Origin: Bryoerythrophyllum caledonicum | Taxonomy: Eukaryota; Streptophyta; Bryopsida; Pottiales; Pottiaceae | Assembly (NCBI GenBank): GCA_963971425.1 | Contig: OZ020518.1 | Location: 7,791,989-7,855,988, forward strand | Length of the DNA: 64,000 nucleotides | Direction: 5' to 3' | Shown here: positions 12,111-23,799 of the stretch, piece by piece | How the letters are laid out: each line of letters begins with the position of its first letter | How positions within the stretch are numbered: the first letter of the stretch is position 1 | Translations under genes and position numbers: made by a program | Notes under the pieces: model-generated | Told to the model about the DNA's origin: nothing | Databases searched by the model: none | Seen by the model: the letters and a program-made list of their open reading frames with translations, nothing else

Positions 12111-12295
12111 CAGTTCCGCCGTCGACGACGGCCCAAAAAGTTAACGCCGTGCCGGAAAAGCTTCGAATCAGATGCTCATGAGTACATTTGTCTCCAGAGC
12201 TCGAAGCAAGTGTCGAAAACTTTTTTACCTGGATATCTAACTACTACGTTTACCCGTGATCGCTTTCAACACCTCTTTTCGACAGAATTATTCTA

Positions 12296-12400
12296 CTGAT
12301 TCGGACACAATGGGTATCACCTAAGTATTTCATGGGTATCACCTATGCATTACATGGGTAGCACCTTGATATCACATGGGTAATCACCTAGACCAAAAAA
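12296..12400. repeat. Copy of a GGGTATCACC dispersed repeat
   Basis: Starts GATTCGGACACAATGGGTATC and has three ATGGGTATCACCTA-like units. A related copy is at 37215-37345 (GATTTGGACACAAGG, GGTATCACCTAGG). Family not recognised. Confidence 0.5.
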
Positions 12401-12471
12401 TGTTGTTTACCAAAATTTCGGACAGCTCTCCATTTTGAATTAATAATGTACGAAAGCGACCACGGCATAGG

Positions 12472-12761
12472 GTACATATAATTAAAGAGGAAGGGTCAAT
12501 ACCCGGCGATTACACATGCAATCTGTTGCGCCATGTGGCGACACCTAGCCTACTCCGGTATTGGCCTTCCTTGACACGTGGCAATAGCTAGGTAGAAGAA
12601 GAAGGGACATACCCGGCGATGGAAACCATGGATACCTAGGTGATACCCGCCATAGGAGACAATGACATCTGGCATTTACTATTTTTACTTTTATTTTTAC
12701 TATTTTAGTTCACTTCCCTAAACGTTCATTACCCGTTGGAGACAATGGATTGGTAAACTAG
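12472..12761 (+). mobile_element. Helitron-like terminus, first of three in tandem
   Basis: The 3' end has the Helitron layout: a hairpin ACCCGTTG-GAGA-CAATGGAT (12731-12750) followed seven bases later by CTAG at 12758-12761. The likely decayed 5' end is near 12472 (TACATATAATTAAAGAGG resembles plant Helitron starts). Only about 290 bases long, so non-autonomous. Calling it a Helitron rests on the end structure; no Rep/helicase sequence is present. Confidence 0.5.
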
Positions 12762-12944
12762 TCTCTTTATTTATAAAAGGTCTATGAGTATCATGTGATA
12801 CGTGGGTGATGTCCGCTACAGGAGGCAATGACATGTGCATCCATTTTTATTAATTTTACTTTTGTTTTTTACTTTGACAATTTTAGTCAACTAACCTAAG
12901 CTTTCATTATCCGTTGGGGACAATGGGTAAATATACTACCGTAG
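12762..12944 (+). mobile_element. Helitron-like terminus, second in tandem
   Basis: Begins TCTCTTTATTTATAAAAGG directly after the CTAG of the first unit, and repeats its final 130 bases or so. Its hairpin is ATCCGTTG-GGGA-CAATGGGT (12910-12929), followed by AAATATACTACCGTAG, a decayed CTAG end. Head-to-tail arrangement without spacer. Confidence 0.45.
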
Positions 12945-12989
12945 TCTCTACATCTCTTATAATAATTAGAGATGGGCGTGGGAGGCGTG

Positions 12990-13255
12990 GACAGGATATC
13001 CCCCAAGCTCGGACTTACCCAAGGTGGGCCCCCATCTTAATTGCATGGGCTCATTTTTCTTGACCTCCCATTTTGGAGGGTCAGAGGCTTTTTTTGGCTT
13101 TTTTTTTACAAAATTGGGGCCTACGGCTTCATTTTAATTAGAGGGAGCCCCTAGCCAAATTTAGGGCCCTCATTCAAAAACAAAATAGGAGCTAGGTTTT
13201 GGCCCCACCACCTCGTCCCCCACCCGGTAAGTCCGAGCGTGGGGGATGTCCTGTC
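12990..13255. mobile_element. MITE with 30-base terminal inverted repeats, copy 1
   Basis: Left end GACAGGATATCCCCCAAGCT and on through CGGACTTACC mirrors the right end GGTAAGTCCGAGCGTGGGGG to GTCCTGTC with two or three mismatches. The core is GC/purine variable with a T-run. A second copy is at 23535-23787, similar over the whole length. No convincing target duplication is visible, so the superfamily is open. Confidence 0.7.
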
Positions 13256-13849
13256 AAATCGGGCATGGGAGGTGGTTCCAACTCAGCCTTGACGGGTGAC
13301 GAGGAGAAGACACGTCAACGGAGAGAGGGAAGGAAGACCCTTAGTGGGCATGGAGGCAAACGCCACGAGTTATCCGGTGGCCGTGGGAGGAAGGAAGGGT
13401 TTGAAGCGGAAGCACGCTGCGGTCAGAGGGAATCAACCTGAGCAGGGTCGTACGTACAAGGAAAACTCTTGTTCACAGCATCGGCTTTCTAATGTCACAA
13501 AATTTGCAGTCTCTTAACCCCCAAACGCCGAAGCAGCCAGAAATTGGCTTCTCGGATGACATTGCTAGATGATAATCAGCGAAAACAATTGGTATCCGTC
13601 AAATAATAACTCCACTTATATTTGATGAGAAAATAGAGCATACAGTTGATTTGAAAATTTAGATTGACCACGGTCATAGGCTCCGCCCTTTCAGGGTTAA
13701 AAGATTCTAAACAAAACTTCCTCATCAAAACCTCTACGAAAACCTCAACAGCAAAAATTAAGCAAGAAAAATAAAAAAATACTCCATTGAACCAATGGCG
13801 ACCAAATGTTGAGGTTGATGAACAGCATAAACGCGTCAGCAACAATCTC

Positions 13850-13997
13850 TTATATTGGCAACAGGCCCATGATGTTCTGACCGTCGCGCGTCATGGCCAG
13901 CATGCGCGCCACCAAGTCCTCCAAGCTGCACCGGATCTTCACCACGCCTTCTCCATACTGTACTGCCCGCCACGAGGAATCCGAGCCTTCTCAGAGC
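13850..13997 (-). pseudogene. Unidentified exon-like fragment
   Basis: A GC-rich island in AT-rich DNA reads on the minus strand as an open frame of 48 codons, GSDSSWRAVQYGEGVVKIRC then SLEDLVARMLAMTRDGQ, and ends at a TAA. Composition and sequence look like real protein, but I do not recognise the family. It sits inside the Helitron candidate, which fits gene-fragment capture. Confidence 0.3.
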
Positions 13998-14529
13998 ATT
14001 CGCCTCAATGTTATCTTCCACTCGCCATTGCTAACACCTTTTCTCTCATATCCTAAAAACCACTCTCCCTCTTTTATTCTTTTAGTGGTGGGTAAGTTCA
14101 ATGGTTTGTAATTTTTCTGCTGAGTAGCATATGCTCTTTACGGTAGGGTTTCTCAAGAGATAGATGATTATAAGGGCGCTGGGGCCCTTTTATATTCATG
14201 ATCACAAATGGTTCGACTCCTATCCGAATTTCCCACAATGTCTCTAACATAAATAGTTTACGCTCTTGAGGATTTTGGATTCTCGAAAAAGATGATGCAC
14301 CTTTGATGAGCACACTTTTCAATGTCAAACCTGCTTCTCTCAAAATTCATGCAAGTCCGGCCTCTTGAGATGTTGGAATTTTGAGAAGCATGCTTTTTGA
14401 TAGGCGGCTGTTTTTTGGGGTTAGAATATAATGGTGTCTGTTGGTCTAATGTTCCACGTTGAGATTGCAATTGAAGAAGAAAGGAGACTAAAGCGCAAAA
14501 AATATCCGTCAAAAACTTCAGCCTCTTTC

Positions 14530-14820
14530 ATCTTACGGTCCAAATCTTGTTAGATTTTGATTATTTTATTAAAAAAGTCGACAGATTCTCGAAGGAAGTT
14601 TGGGTCGACTAAAAACGGCGACCGAAGTTTTGCTCAAGAGTTCGTTGTCTTGGCGCCAAAACTCTCCAAAAGTACTGCCATGTAGGCACAGTGGAAGACA
14701 ACGGCTTTTGGACCTTGGCCTTTGGTGTGAAGGCCAAGAGGCCGGACTTTGGCCAATCAAGCAATCTCATTGATGGAAACCGACGGACTCTCGGCTCGGG
14801 CATTAGGTGTGAAGCATCCC
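14530..14820. mobile_element. Relic of a PIF/Harbinger-like MITE
   Basis: Right half of the element found complete at 60360-60911. Shared segments include CTCTTTCATCTTACGGTC, GTTTGGGTCGAC, TTGGCGCCAAAAC and the end GTGTGAAGCATCCC, which corresponds to the GTGTGAAGCGGCCC terminus. The left inverted repeat is not recognisable. Confidence 0.65.
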
Positions 14821-15051
14821 TCATTGTGCAGATTAAAAAGCTAACAAGACCTTCAAATGATGATCCCTGATCTGCATACTAGCATTTGCACCTGCAATGC
14901 CGTCATGCAAACCTCTTTAGCAATTGTGCATCAAGCGCTTTTGTACTTGCATTGCAAGTCAAATTTAATCAAACCTTGTGTATTCTTCTATTTTGTTTAG
15001 TAAGTCAAGTTATGCCTCTTTCCCATTGGAGACGAGGGGTGAATATACTAG

Positions 15052-15448
15052 TGTTAAGATAAAAAGCTAACACCCCGTCTAGCTCCGCTCATCTTGTGTC
15101 ACTTCCACATCCTACATTAATGTCTTTAGACTAGTATACAACAATTGGAATTTCATTATAGAACCTTGTAAATCATGCATTCAAAAACACTACTCTAAAT
15201 TTGATGTTTCGTGTAGGCACACTATATGATTTATAAGTGCTATAAGTTTTTAATCTTGATGAATTTTTTTACCAACCATTTTGACAATGATCACCTTCTT
15301 GAAGTAGTATAGATAGCTGTACTCTCAGTAAAAATCATCATTGAAAGCAAAAAGTTATAGCGCTTTTAAATCATAAAGTAGCACAACACTTAACACCAAA
15401 TTCAGTGTAGTGTTTGAAAACACACAACATTACCTCTAGAGCTTATAA
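15052..15448. other. AT-rich intergenic DNA
   Basis: No open frame with coding character and no repeat that I can match elsewhere in the window. Confidence 0.4.
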
Positions 15449-15578
15449 CCCCTAAAGGACCAAGTGTCCCTTGGTGGGACAATTTTGATTTTGGGCAGGT
15501 TTCTAAAATTTTATTTTTGAATTTATTTTTGGAAGTTTTATACTAGATTGTTCCCAATAAGAGATTTGTAGAGGTTTA

Positions 15579-15634
<56 letters not shown>

Positions 15635-15757
15635 CATCATTATTATTTTTTGGATTCATGGTTTGAAAGTTAGTACCACTCAAAGTCAATAATGGGGACG
15701 GCGGGCAACCTTGGCACCTCTGTAAACCAATAAAATACAAGTGTCAAAGAGGGGTTG
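15449..15757. mobile_element. Possible TTAA-type element with TTA microsatellite
   Basis: Left end CCCCTAAAGGACCAAGTG is the terminus of the TTAA family (compare 30929 and 61566). The interior GTTTGAAAGTTAGTACC matches 31087-31103. A degraded right end, GTCAAAGAGGGGTTG, lies near 15742-15756. The flanking TTAA is altered to ATAA on the left. A run of about 20 TTA triplets lies at 15578-15640. Confidence 0.45.
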
Positions 15758-15764
15758 TAAACAG

Positions 15765-15822
15765 GGAAGAAGAAGAAGAAGAAGAAGAAGAAAAGAAGAA
15801 GAAGAAGAAGAAGAAGAAGAAC
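15765..15822. repeat. AAG microsatellite
   Basis: About 18 AAG triplets with one interruption (AGAAAAGAAG). Simple sequence, no coding role inferred. Confidence 0.9.
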
Positions 15823-15829
15823 GCCAGTC

Positions 15830-16485
15830 CCCGTAGGAGGCCGGCGTGAGCTGTAAACAGGGATACAAAAGGTGGAGGAAAGATGGGGCACTTCAAATCA
15901 TGAAAGAAAAAAGCGCAAGGGGAGACCCGACCAAGTCCACGAAGTATGGACTAATTATAAATAGATTAAAAAATGTTCTTGATTTGAAGTCCAATCTTAG
16001 AAGACTCTCATTTCTAGGAGGTGGTGGTGAATGAAGTGGCCCTCTATGTCATGAAGGGTCCTCGATTTCAAGCCTTGCCCTCCCCCATAATTCCTGAAAA
16101 TTAGAGATTTAATTATTTTGAGAAAATAAAATTTCTAAACTTAGTAGATATGGACATGGCACACACGAGCCTATATTAAGTTCTCATTTTATATTATGAA
16201 AATTGGCACTATAGTGTCATTATATATTGCCATTATCTAGTGTCATTATATACACTTTGTTGTGTCTCAACCAAAATGCCTATTAAATATGAACAAGGTT
16301 GTTGGTCTTCAGTTAGAAATAGTTTTAGCTACCTTTAAGAATGAAGGAGAAGAGGACATATTGTATCATGAATCATAGTTGTCTTTTACCTCTTTGACTT
16401 AATTACAGGTATTTAAAGTATCAAATTTATAATGTCACATATAGTGCCACTATAAAATGTCACCAGGAGATAGGTTTTCGCGAGC
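15830..16485. other. AT-rich intergenic DNA
   Basis: No gene seen. Several AGTGTCATTATATA/AGTGCCACTATA-like short motifs recur at 16210-16260 and 16440-16460, an unidentified local repeat. Confidence 0.4.
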
Positions 16486-16760
16486 TCGTGTCATTTTCAC
16501 AAATGTCGAATGATGGGGTTGCACATCGTTCTTTTGTCTTTCTCGCTTGCACATGAAAGTCGAATTCGTTGGTTTCTTTACTTACCATGAGAGTGTTTCT
16601 AAAGCTTGCACTTTGTCTTCACCTCAAAAAGAGTCGGTGAGCAGTATAAGAAAGTACCACTTCTTTCAGTTTGTACTTTCAGTCGGTGATTCTTATTCTG
16701 CTCTCAACAAGCGTACCGCTACACATCAAGGTCCAACCTCCTGAACCCGAAACCTAGAGA
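16486..16760 (+). pseudogene. TAF11 intron 4 and 3' tail relic
   Basis: 16490-16690 matches TAF11 intron 4 (4530-4680): CACAAATGTCGAATGATGGG, TCGTTGGTTTCTTTACTTAC and CATGAGAGTGTTTCT. 16683-16760 matches the sequence just past the TAF11 stop (CGGTGATTCTT, then CAACCTCCTGAACCCGAAACC). The exons themselves are lost. It marks the third copy of the TAF11-kinase duplication unit. Confidence 0.7.
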
Positions 16761-16797
16761 ATGTGATAGTTCACAAACCTCAACAAAATCTGGACTT

Positions 16798-16823
16798 ACC
16801 CTAAACCCTAAACCCTAAACCCC
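16798..16823. repeat. Short interstitial telomere-like repeat
   Basis: Three and a half copies of CCCTAAA followed by CCCCGAACGAAACGTGAACC. Equivalent but worn blocks lie at 4983-5000, 8973-8990 and 31937-31953, all in the same place of the duplication unit. This is an inherited part of the unit, not a chromosome end. Confidence 0.75.
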
Positions 16824-17166
16824 GAACGAAACGTGAACCGTAAATCTGGTCTCTTGGCCCAGCCACTTGGCTCAGTTGGGATACCCACCAAAACAATCTC
16901 TAGATGGAGGCTTTGTAGCAAAGTCTAATGAGGAAGTGGATCATGCTGGATCATACTTTTGAATAGCATAGCTTCTGAGGAATTCTTGAACCCAACGATG
17001 TGAAAAGCGGAGAGTTAGCTTCGCATAATCACTTTTGGAAATAAGAAGCGACTCTATTTTCATTCAATGAAATTTTCTTCAGTTGCCTTTGGTCGATTCT
17101 TCATATGTTCTTAGAACACACCTCCTGTTCTAGAGTGTGATATAAATTAGTCAAAGAAAGCATCCG

Positions 17167-19619
17167 TCATCTCATGTGATACATGAAATACCTATCACTA
17201 CTAGAAATAGAATTCGAAGATTGAAACACATGCACAGTCTCCGAATCAATGTTCTCACTTGACCTCTGACCCACTCTGCAATTCTCATCCACACCTCGGA
17301 TTGCCACCAGCTCCTCCACAACCTCTTTCATGCCTGGCCTGTGTTGCTGCCTCTCTGCCAGGCACTTGCACGCTAATTCACCCACTCTCTGCATCTGATG
17401 GGCAACAATGCCATACGCGCTCTCGTCAAACACCCGTGGGTCTGCAATTGCCTTCACGTCCCCAATTCGGATGAAGGGTAACGCCATGTTTGACAGATTC
17501 ACATCCTCTGCCTCGCGCTGGAAGTCCACCGGCTTCAGCGACGTCACGAGCTCCAATAGCACCATTCCGAAGCTGTACACATCGCTCTTGTCTGTGAGTT
17601 GGAAGGTTCTGAAGTACTCGGGGTCTAAGTATCCCGGAGTTCCCTTTACCGCAGTCGAAACGTGGGTGGCGTCGGGCTTCACAAGCTTAGAAATGCCGAA
17701 GTCGGCAACCTTGACGTTGAACGTGTCGTCCAAGAGTATGTTGGAGGTTTTCACATCCCGGTGAAAGATGGGCGGAAACGCAGCCGAGTGCAGGTACCTG
17801 CAAGGATTCATAACATGGTGCAAACGTTTCAAGCGTGGCCCAGAAAAAGAGATGCTGGTGTTCAAACATGAAAATGACAACTCAAGTGCACATAGAAACG
17901 AACGTCCAATGAATAGACTAACCTGAGAGCTTCGGCCGTGTCGATGGCAATCTGCAATCTTCTATCCCAACTCAAATGTTGGATCCCAGGTCGCTCACCT
18001 TGCAAATGTTGGAACAGGTCCCCGTTTGACACGTACTCATACACAAGCATGGGGACCTCAACCTCGAGACAGCACCCATGCAACCTCACCAAGTTGCGGT
18101 GGTTCAGTTGCGACAACAAAGAAACCTCATTTATAAACTGCTCTGACAGACCCTTCATGATCACAGTCTTATCATTGATCTTCTTGATGGCGACTTGCAC
18201 GCCGTTGTCAAGTGTGCCCTTGTACACTGTGCCAAAACCTCCGGATCCTAATTTGCAGTCATCTGAGAAGTTCTTGGTGGCTCTCTGAAGCTCTTTGAGG
18301 GTGTAAAAGGTTGTCGAGTAGGCCGTTTTGAGTGAGTGTGGTGAATTGAAGTGTTGCAGCTTCCCAATAGCTTCTATATTTTTTCGTGTAAAGTCCTCTC
18401 TTTCCCTTCTTTGGCGCATGTGTGGTAACCAACCACACCAAATCAGACCTAACAGGAAAATCATAATTGCGGCTATGAACCCGAACAAAAGACCTGCAGG
18501 TCAAAGGATATATGTCAAGATGAATGGTTAGTACCATAACGCTTATGATTTACTGGTTCCAATTAATCATTGGTGCCGAAGCTAAAAATTTATAGAAGGC
18601 ATATAGATGCTCATGACAATTTGTTGCCTCGTTTTGTGTGGAATGTCCATGACACATCAATTCCAGTTATTAAAAACAAAGACATTCAGTTTCAAATTTA
18701 TGTGTCGTTCCTGACATCGTAAAGAGATTGATAGGGAGCCAACGCTAACCAAGAATGATGTACAGCTTCCTTTTCTTGGCTTTTGCTTCATCTCTTTCCG
18801 CATCTGAATCCCCTGCAGTTGGTGCAGGCCCTGGAGATGGAGACGGCACTAGCTGAGAGGTAACATTTGTGAATGACATATCTGCACGCTTACGAAACAA
18901 GGGTCAAGTCAGTTCTAGTTGAAACAAACAGAAACAACCCCCTAACAGCTCTCGTGTGCTCCAGTAGACGTACTTCTGTCGCCTTCAAATTGAAGCACCA
19001 ACGAGTAGGTCGAGTTCGGAATATTCGGAGGGTCGGGAGGGGGCATCTCGAACAGCTTGCAGCTGCTGAACGCCGGATCCCTGAAGTTGTCCAGCGTCAT
19101 AGGACAAGCCCACCGAGGTTCAGTCCGATTGACCACGCCCGAGCCAGAGCGGTCGCAGGGGCTGCTGAAATTCTGGAGCGCAGTGCACTCTCCGATCATC
19201 CGATCGGGGCAATCCAGAAGCAGGGTGGTCGTGTTGGTGATGTTCATTCCTCCGAACCTGTTCGGGTCGAAGTCGCGGCAGGTCGCGTTCGATCCCTGCG
19301 GCACCAGCGAAAGCGTCTGGTTCCAGTAATCTATCTTGGTCACCTTGTACTGGTCCTGCGAGAACGTGTTATTCTCCGTGTTGTTGACGTACAGCGTCTC
19401 CCCGTGGCACTCAAACATAAACTCCGTGTACGTGGAGTAGCACTTGTTGCTGAGCGCATCCGCCCCCAGGCGAAATGGAAACCTGATCGACGCATCAATG
19501 TGCGAACCGCATGTCCTCCAGGGACAGTACCCGCTGGCGCTTGCCGCCTCAGATACGCTTGTGATCACCATGCTCAACATCACCAATGCACACGCCAACT
19601 TCACCCGCGGCATCGCCAT
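17167..19619 (-). CDS. Receptor-like kinase copy C (GUB_WAK ectodomain, LRK10L-like)
   Basis: Best-preserved kinase of the cluster, about 640-650 residues. Exons 19619-18974, about 18852-18750, 18493-17923 and 17797-17167. Exon 1 starts at MAMPRVKLACALVM (an ATG eight codons upstream is not shared by the other copies) and gives a signal peptide plus the Cys-rich ectodomain (YCPWRTCGS, IRFPFRL, DYWNQTLSLVPQG, many N-glycosylation sites). Exon 2 is a Pro-rich then Lys-rich stalk. Exon 3 has the span IAAIMIFLLGLIWCGWL, GSGGFGTVYKG, VAIKKI and FINEVSLLSQ. Exon 4 has HRDVKTSNI, DFGISK, GTPGYLDPEY and DVYSFGMVLLELV. All catalytic residues are present. The acceptor of exon 2 is ambiguous: the first AG (CTCAG) gives a stop, while CTAG, CCAG and TGCAG further in keep the frame. 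Family role (wall or pathogen sensing) is known only for homologues; the ligand is unknown. Confidence 0.85.
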
Positions 19620-20180
19620 TTCTCCACCTCCTTGACTTCTCATCCGTCAAACCAACTCGCCTTGCCTCAAAACATGTACCCGGCTTCTGTCCACATCAAT
19701 CTCCCATCATACACTCATCTCAGAGCAGCCACATACCGGTATCGGTAACGCAGGGACATCAACACATCAACATCTAACATCTCACGCAGGGACAGTAACC
19801 GCCTCACCAGGCCTAACTGCTAAGAGAGCTGTCACTGGGATGAGCACATAAACCTTGAACGCCAGACCCCAAGGACCTGTCTACTACTCCCAGATAGAGG
19901 TTTGACACATCTGAAAGTCTCTCCCCTTTTTGATCAAAGGATCTAGATTGGAGCTTGCTCACGCTCTTGCAGTCATTGAAATCAAATATCTCACAGCAAG
20001 TGCTCGATTTTCTCCCAGCTCGCTCTCCTTGCTGATGGTACAGTTTCTCGGTCGATGCCTGCCGAAAAAGTAAACAGACGCGGAGCAAGTGGTTTGACTC
20101 TCAGAAGCATGCTCCCAATTTCGCTCCCTGTGGTCACAGTTGATGATGCTTTGCTGTCCCTTTCACAGCTTTTAACTTTG
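19620..20180 (+). pseudogene. 5' flank of kinase C with relic of block X
   Basis: The promoter side of kinase C. Positions about 19850-20050 match block X at 34842-35040 (TCTAGATTGGAGCTTGCT, CTCACAGCAAGTGCTCGAT). The plus-strand X frame reads SKDLDWSLLTLLQSLKSN with a TAG and a TGA on either side, so it is broken. 20155-20280 contains a short direct duplication of CTTTCACAGCTTTTNACTT with TTGTCCATTCAGGA. Confidence 0.5.
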
Positions 20181-20489
20181 TCTTGTTTTGTCCATTCAGG
20201 AAGCGCCGTACATCTGACATATTTCATATACCATCTCCCTTTCACAGCTTTTTACTTCGTCTTGTATTGTCCATTCAGGAGTTGCCATGTTTCATACCAT
20301 GGCTTCATTTGCGATTACCATTGTCGACGTTGTCGATGTGTTCACTATTGGCCAACAGATTTTTGCGTTTCGTAAATATTCTTTTTGCAGAATTTATCCA
20401 GTCAGATTTACAAAGGTGGAGGGCCATGTATTCTAAAGATGGTGTAGCCCAAAAATTCCACTCTCCAAAAACACCCGAGAATCACTCTT

Positions 20490-22239
20490 GATCCAAGTTC
20501 TTCGTCCCAGGATGGTCTAGCGTCAACCGTTAAGTAGTTTGTCTTTAATTGTAGGTCAAAAGTTATCTTTTAGTGGATTACTTAAGTTTATGCATTTGTT
20601 TTTAGGGAATTAAGCCTTGTAATGCCTCATACTTAGCATTTCACTTTTAAGGTATTAATCCCAAGGATTTATATGCTTAGGTAGAGCCTTGCTTCTCTAA
20701 AGAGCATTGCTCTTGAATTAACTATGAATGTGCTTGTTGGTTAGTTTCTTAGTATTTGCCATCTTCGGCTTATGGATCCTATCCATTGCACTCATTGTTT
20801 GTTCCTTAATTAATTCCATTTAAATTTATAAAATTACCTCATACAATTTGTTTTACTTTTCACATGCGTCCAATCCGCTCACGCATTCATCACAAGTATT
20901 AAGTTCAAACAACCTACAAGTTATATTAAGTTCCTAAATAATCCTACTCTAAGTTCCGACTTAAGTCTAACTATCTATTAGTCCTTAACACTTGAGTGCC
21001 AAAAGAGTATCTTCACTCTTATATTTGTATGACTTAAATTTTCTAACTCAAACTTAAGTTCTATCAGTAAAACTTAAGTTTTCCCTCACTATAGACTTAA
21101 GTGCTAACACTTAGACTTAAGTCCTATCGTTTATACTTAAGTTTTCTCTCACTATATACTTAAGTCCTATCACTCTAGACTTAAGTTCTATCATTTAAAC
21201 TTAAGTTCTATCATTTAAACTTAAGTTCTATTCCACTTTAGACTTAAGTTTACTTATTTACACATGCATAAGACTCATGTCTTATGACTTAATACTTAAG
21301 TTTCCACACTCAAACTTAAGCCTAACATTAATTACTTATGCATTTCTCACATAAATGCATTAAGTTTCTTACTTCAAATTAATTTCTAAATGCCTTACAT
21401 ACACTTAGATTTATTAGATTAATATTCACAATGTCACTTTGACATAGTTAGGATCTTCCCTAACTTTATCTCTTGAAGTTTTAATAGTATTAAGTATTCA
21501 TATTTCACTCATATACAATACATTAATTTAATTTATCAACACACACGCAATTTCATGTCACATAATTAATTAGGATAATTTCCTAATTTTAACAATGAAG
21601 ATCTAAAATAAATAATGCATTTATGCATAAGAATTTATTCACAATTAATACCTCATGCATATGATTGCATTTACAAACACAATATCAAATTTGTTCTATG
21701 AAGTTCAAATATTATTGTAATTATACATATTAATTAAGTCACACACAAGACTTTACATATGCAAATTCAATAATAATTATGTATTAATAATTTCACACAT
21801 CACATAATACTCTTACAACATAAGAAATTTCTTCAATTGCTAGCTTTTCCACCTAAGCTAGGGCTCTTTCCAATCTTCCTCCAAGGAATGTTTATGGAAA
21901 TGGCCAAGAATGCTAAAAATTCAAGCTATTCATTCTACCCAAAGCCTAGAGGCACACCTCTTGGGAAAACGGTTTTTCCAACAACTAACCGTTAAAACTA
22001 ACTTCACTTGAGCCTCACACCCATTCATATCTACTTATGAAAAGGCACACCCCTTCGAAAGGATGTGAGTTCACCCCTTTTCCCATTATCTCTTATTTCC
22101 TAGATATGAAGAGACACTTTTTGATTAATTAACTATTTAATGTAAACTTAATCATTAATTATTTATTTCTTCATATATCTACAACCCTTTTTACATTAAA
22201 TTTTCTGAAAAAAGCAAAAAACAGGATTTAGGCTCTACA
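20490..22239. repeat. Dispersed repeat R2, copy 1
   Basis: A 1.75 kb unit starting about TGATCCAAGTTCTTCG and ending GGATTTAGGCTCTACA, with a full-length relative in the same orientation at 46563-48391. Shared landmarks: GGTCTAGCGTCAACCGTTAA near the start, the ACTTAAGT array, GACATAGTTAGGATCTTCCC, and AACCCTTTTTACA at the end. TG...CA ends and a size near 1.8 kb would fit a long terminal repeat or solo LTR. I find no primer-binding site and no target duplication, so the class is open. Confidence 0.7.
20980..21330. repeat. ACTTAAGT palindromic minisatellite in R2 copy 1
   Basis: About 15 degenerate units of GACTTAAGTYCTATCAYTY, each centred on the palindrome ACTTAAGT. Unit length varies around 17-24 bases. 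The same array with different unit number is in R2 copy 2 at 47030-47410. Confidence 0.8.
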
Positions 22240-23200
22240 GATGGCCTAGTACTTCTACTTGAGTAATAATCTTGCGAAAAGCTCCTTGAAAGCGGTTGCT
22301 AATGCTTGAGAGATTGTCTGCACAAATTATGTTTCGGAGTTTGACTCCAACACTCACAAACTCGTAATGCGAAACAAATCTCCACAAATCTGGAAGTGCA
22401 AATGCTAGAAGTATAAGAGGAGAGATCTAACAATACCTGTTCAGGTTCAACTCCCGAATCGGCATTGGCACCGCAACTCTCCAAGCGATAGTGATGGCGT
22501 CCGACTCCAATATGACACAAAATGTTGCATATCACACATCCATTAGATCCAAACCCAAAATAAATGGATGCACGATGCATACGTGCAGAAGCGCATATAA
22601 CATGTTGTAGCTTGTTTACTCAAATCACCTATACAGGTTGACATCCGAAATTGAGTACAATTTTCACGTCAAAATCCATTGCACTATTTGTACATAAATG
22701 TATGTTAATGTCATCCAGCGATGAATGATGCACTAAGTCCAGAAGTAATACCAGATCTCCAGAGCGAAACGAGCTCCAGGTTTTCCAGCACATTCTTCAC
22801 CTCGGCGTTGATTCTGCAGCACAGCACATCAGACTACATTCTGCCAGACATCAGATTGTTCCAATAAAACAAGACCACAGTAAGCTAAAGTAAAATCTAA
22901 ACAGCCCAATGAATCAAGAGCATCATACATAGAAGATGAAGGAACAAAGTTCACCAAATCTGAGATTGTACAAACCTGAGAAACGACTGAGCTTCGCCTT
23001 CAAGCGGCCATGATTGCAATTGTGGAGCACAGCATAAACCTTGGTCTTCACATTTAGTGGATCTTGCCGTTGAGTGGGATAGATTGGTCACGGTAACGAG
23101 CCAGCTCCTGCATTCACAAAGCAAGTAATTAGATCATTGAAAAAGATCTAACCCTGATAAGAAGGTAGTTTACAAGTTTGGTGAAGGATTCTCACATGTG
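22240..23200 (-). pseudogene. Exon-like fragments of an unidentified gene
   Basis: Three short minus-strand blocks have splice-like borders: 23118-23050 (after AATGCAG: ELARYRDQSIPLNGKIH then stop), 23050-22977 (VLHNCNHGRLKAKLSRF, then a GTTTGT donor) and 22815-22757 (after GCTGCAG: INAEVKNVLENLELVSLWR, then GTATTA). They may be the worn 3' part of one gene. I do not recognise it, and the stop after the first block shows that it is not read straight through. Confidence 0.25.
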
Positions 23201-23534
23201 TGAACCGTGAGAATCAAAGCCGGAGCCCAAAGCCAGTGTAGAGCCTGAACATGATGTGCATCTCAATTGGGGGGCCCGCACAGCTGAGTTCGGAGCGCAA
23301 TGTTTGATTGGCTTAGCCCACGACGTACACGTACCCGATTTATTTGCAAGGAAGACGAAAAGTGGCGTTGCAGAAAGTAACGCGTAGCGTTTCTTTTCGG
23401 AAGTGGAAGGTGCTGAATACTCCGATAGTCCATCTTGAAGCGCGTTCCTCTCTTGACAACACGTCCTCATTTAACCCCAGAGGACCAAGGCATTTTAGAA
23501 GGAAAAATCAGTCCAGAACTGCTGCTGTCATAAA

Positions 23535-23787
23535 GGACATCCCGTTACCCGAGGTGGGCCCCATCTTAATTGCATGGGCTCATTTTTCTGGGCCTCCCAT
23601 TTTGGGGGGGTCAGAGGTTTTTTTTTTGCTTTTTTTATACTAAATTTGGGCCTACGGACCCAATTTAGTAAGTAGGTCTTCCTTTGGCTAAATTTAGGGC
23701 GTCATTCAAAAACAAAATTGGGGCCAGGTTTTGGCCCCACCACCTCATGCCCCACCCGGTAAGTCTAAGTATGGGGGGTGTCCTGTC
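23535..23787. mobile_element. MITE with terminal inverted repeats, copy 2
   Basis: Matches 12990-13255 over most of its length (GTGGGCCCCATCTTAATTGC, CTCATTTTTCTGG, GTAAGTCTAAGTATGG, TGTCCTGTC). It lies inside a segment that begins TTAACCCCAGAGGACC at 23471, itself like the TTAA-family terminus, so it may be nested in a TTAA element. Confidence 0.65.
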
Positions 23788-23799
23788 AAATCGGTCATA

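Larger units (their letters stand above)
12945..15051 (+). mobile_element. Candidate non-autonomous Helitron with nested elements
   Basis: 5' end TCTCTACATCTCTTATAATA follows the previous unit at once. The matching 3' end is CCATTGGAGACGAGGGG hairpin-like sequence (15023-15039), GAATATA, then CTAG at 15048-15051 and a T. If the ends belong together, the element is 2.1 kb and encloses a 266-base inverted-repeat element, an exon-like fragment at 13850-13997 and a PIF-type MITE relic at 14530-14820. The pairing of the two ends is inference. Confidence 0.4.

Noticed and set aside
16798..16823. Telomere or chromosome end
   Set aside because: Only three to four CCCTAAA units, present in the same place in all duplicated blocks, with genes on both sides.
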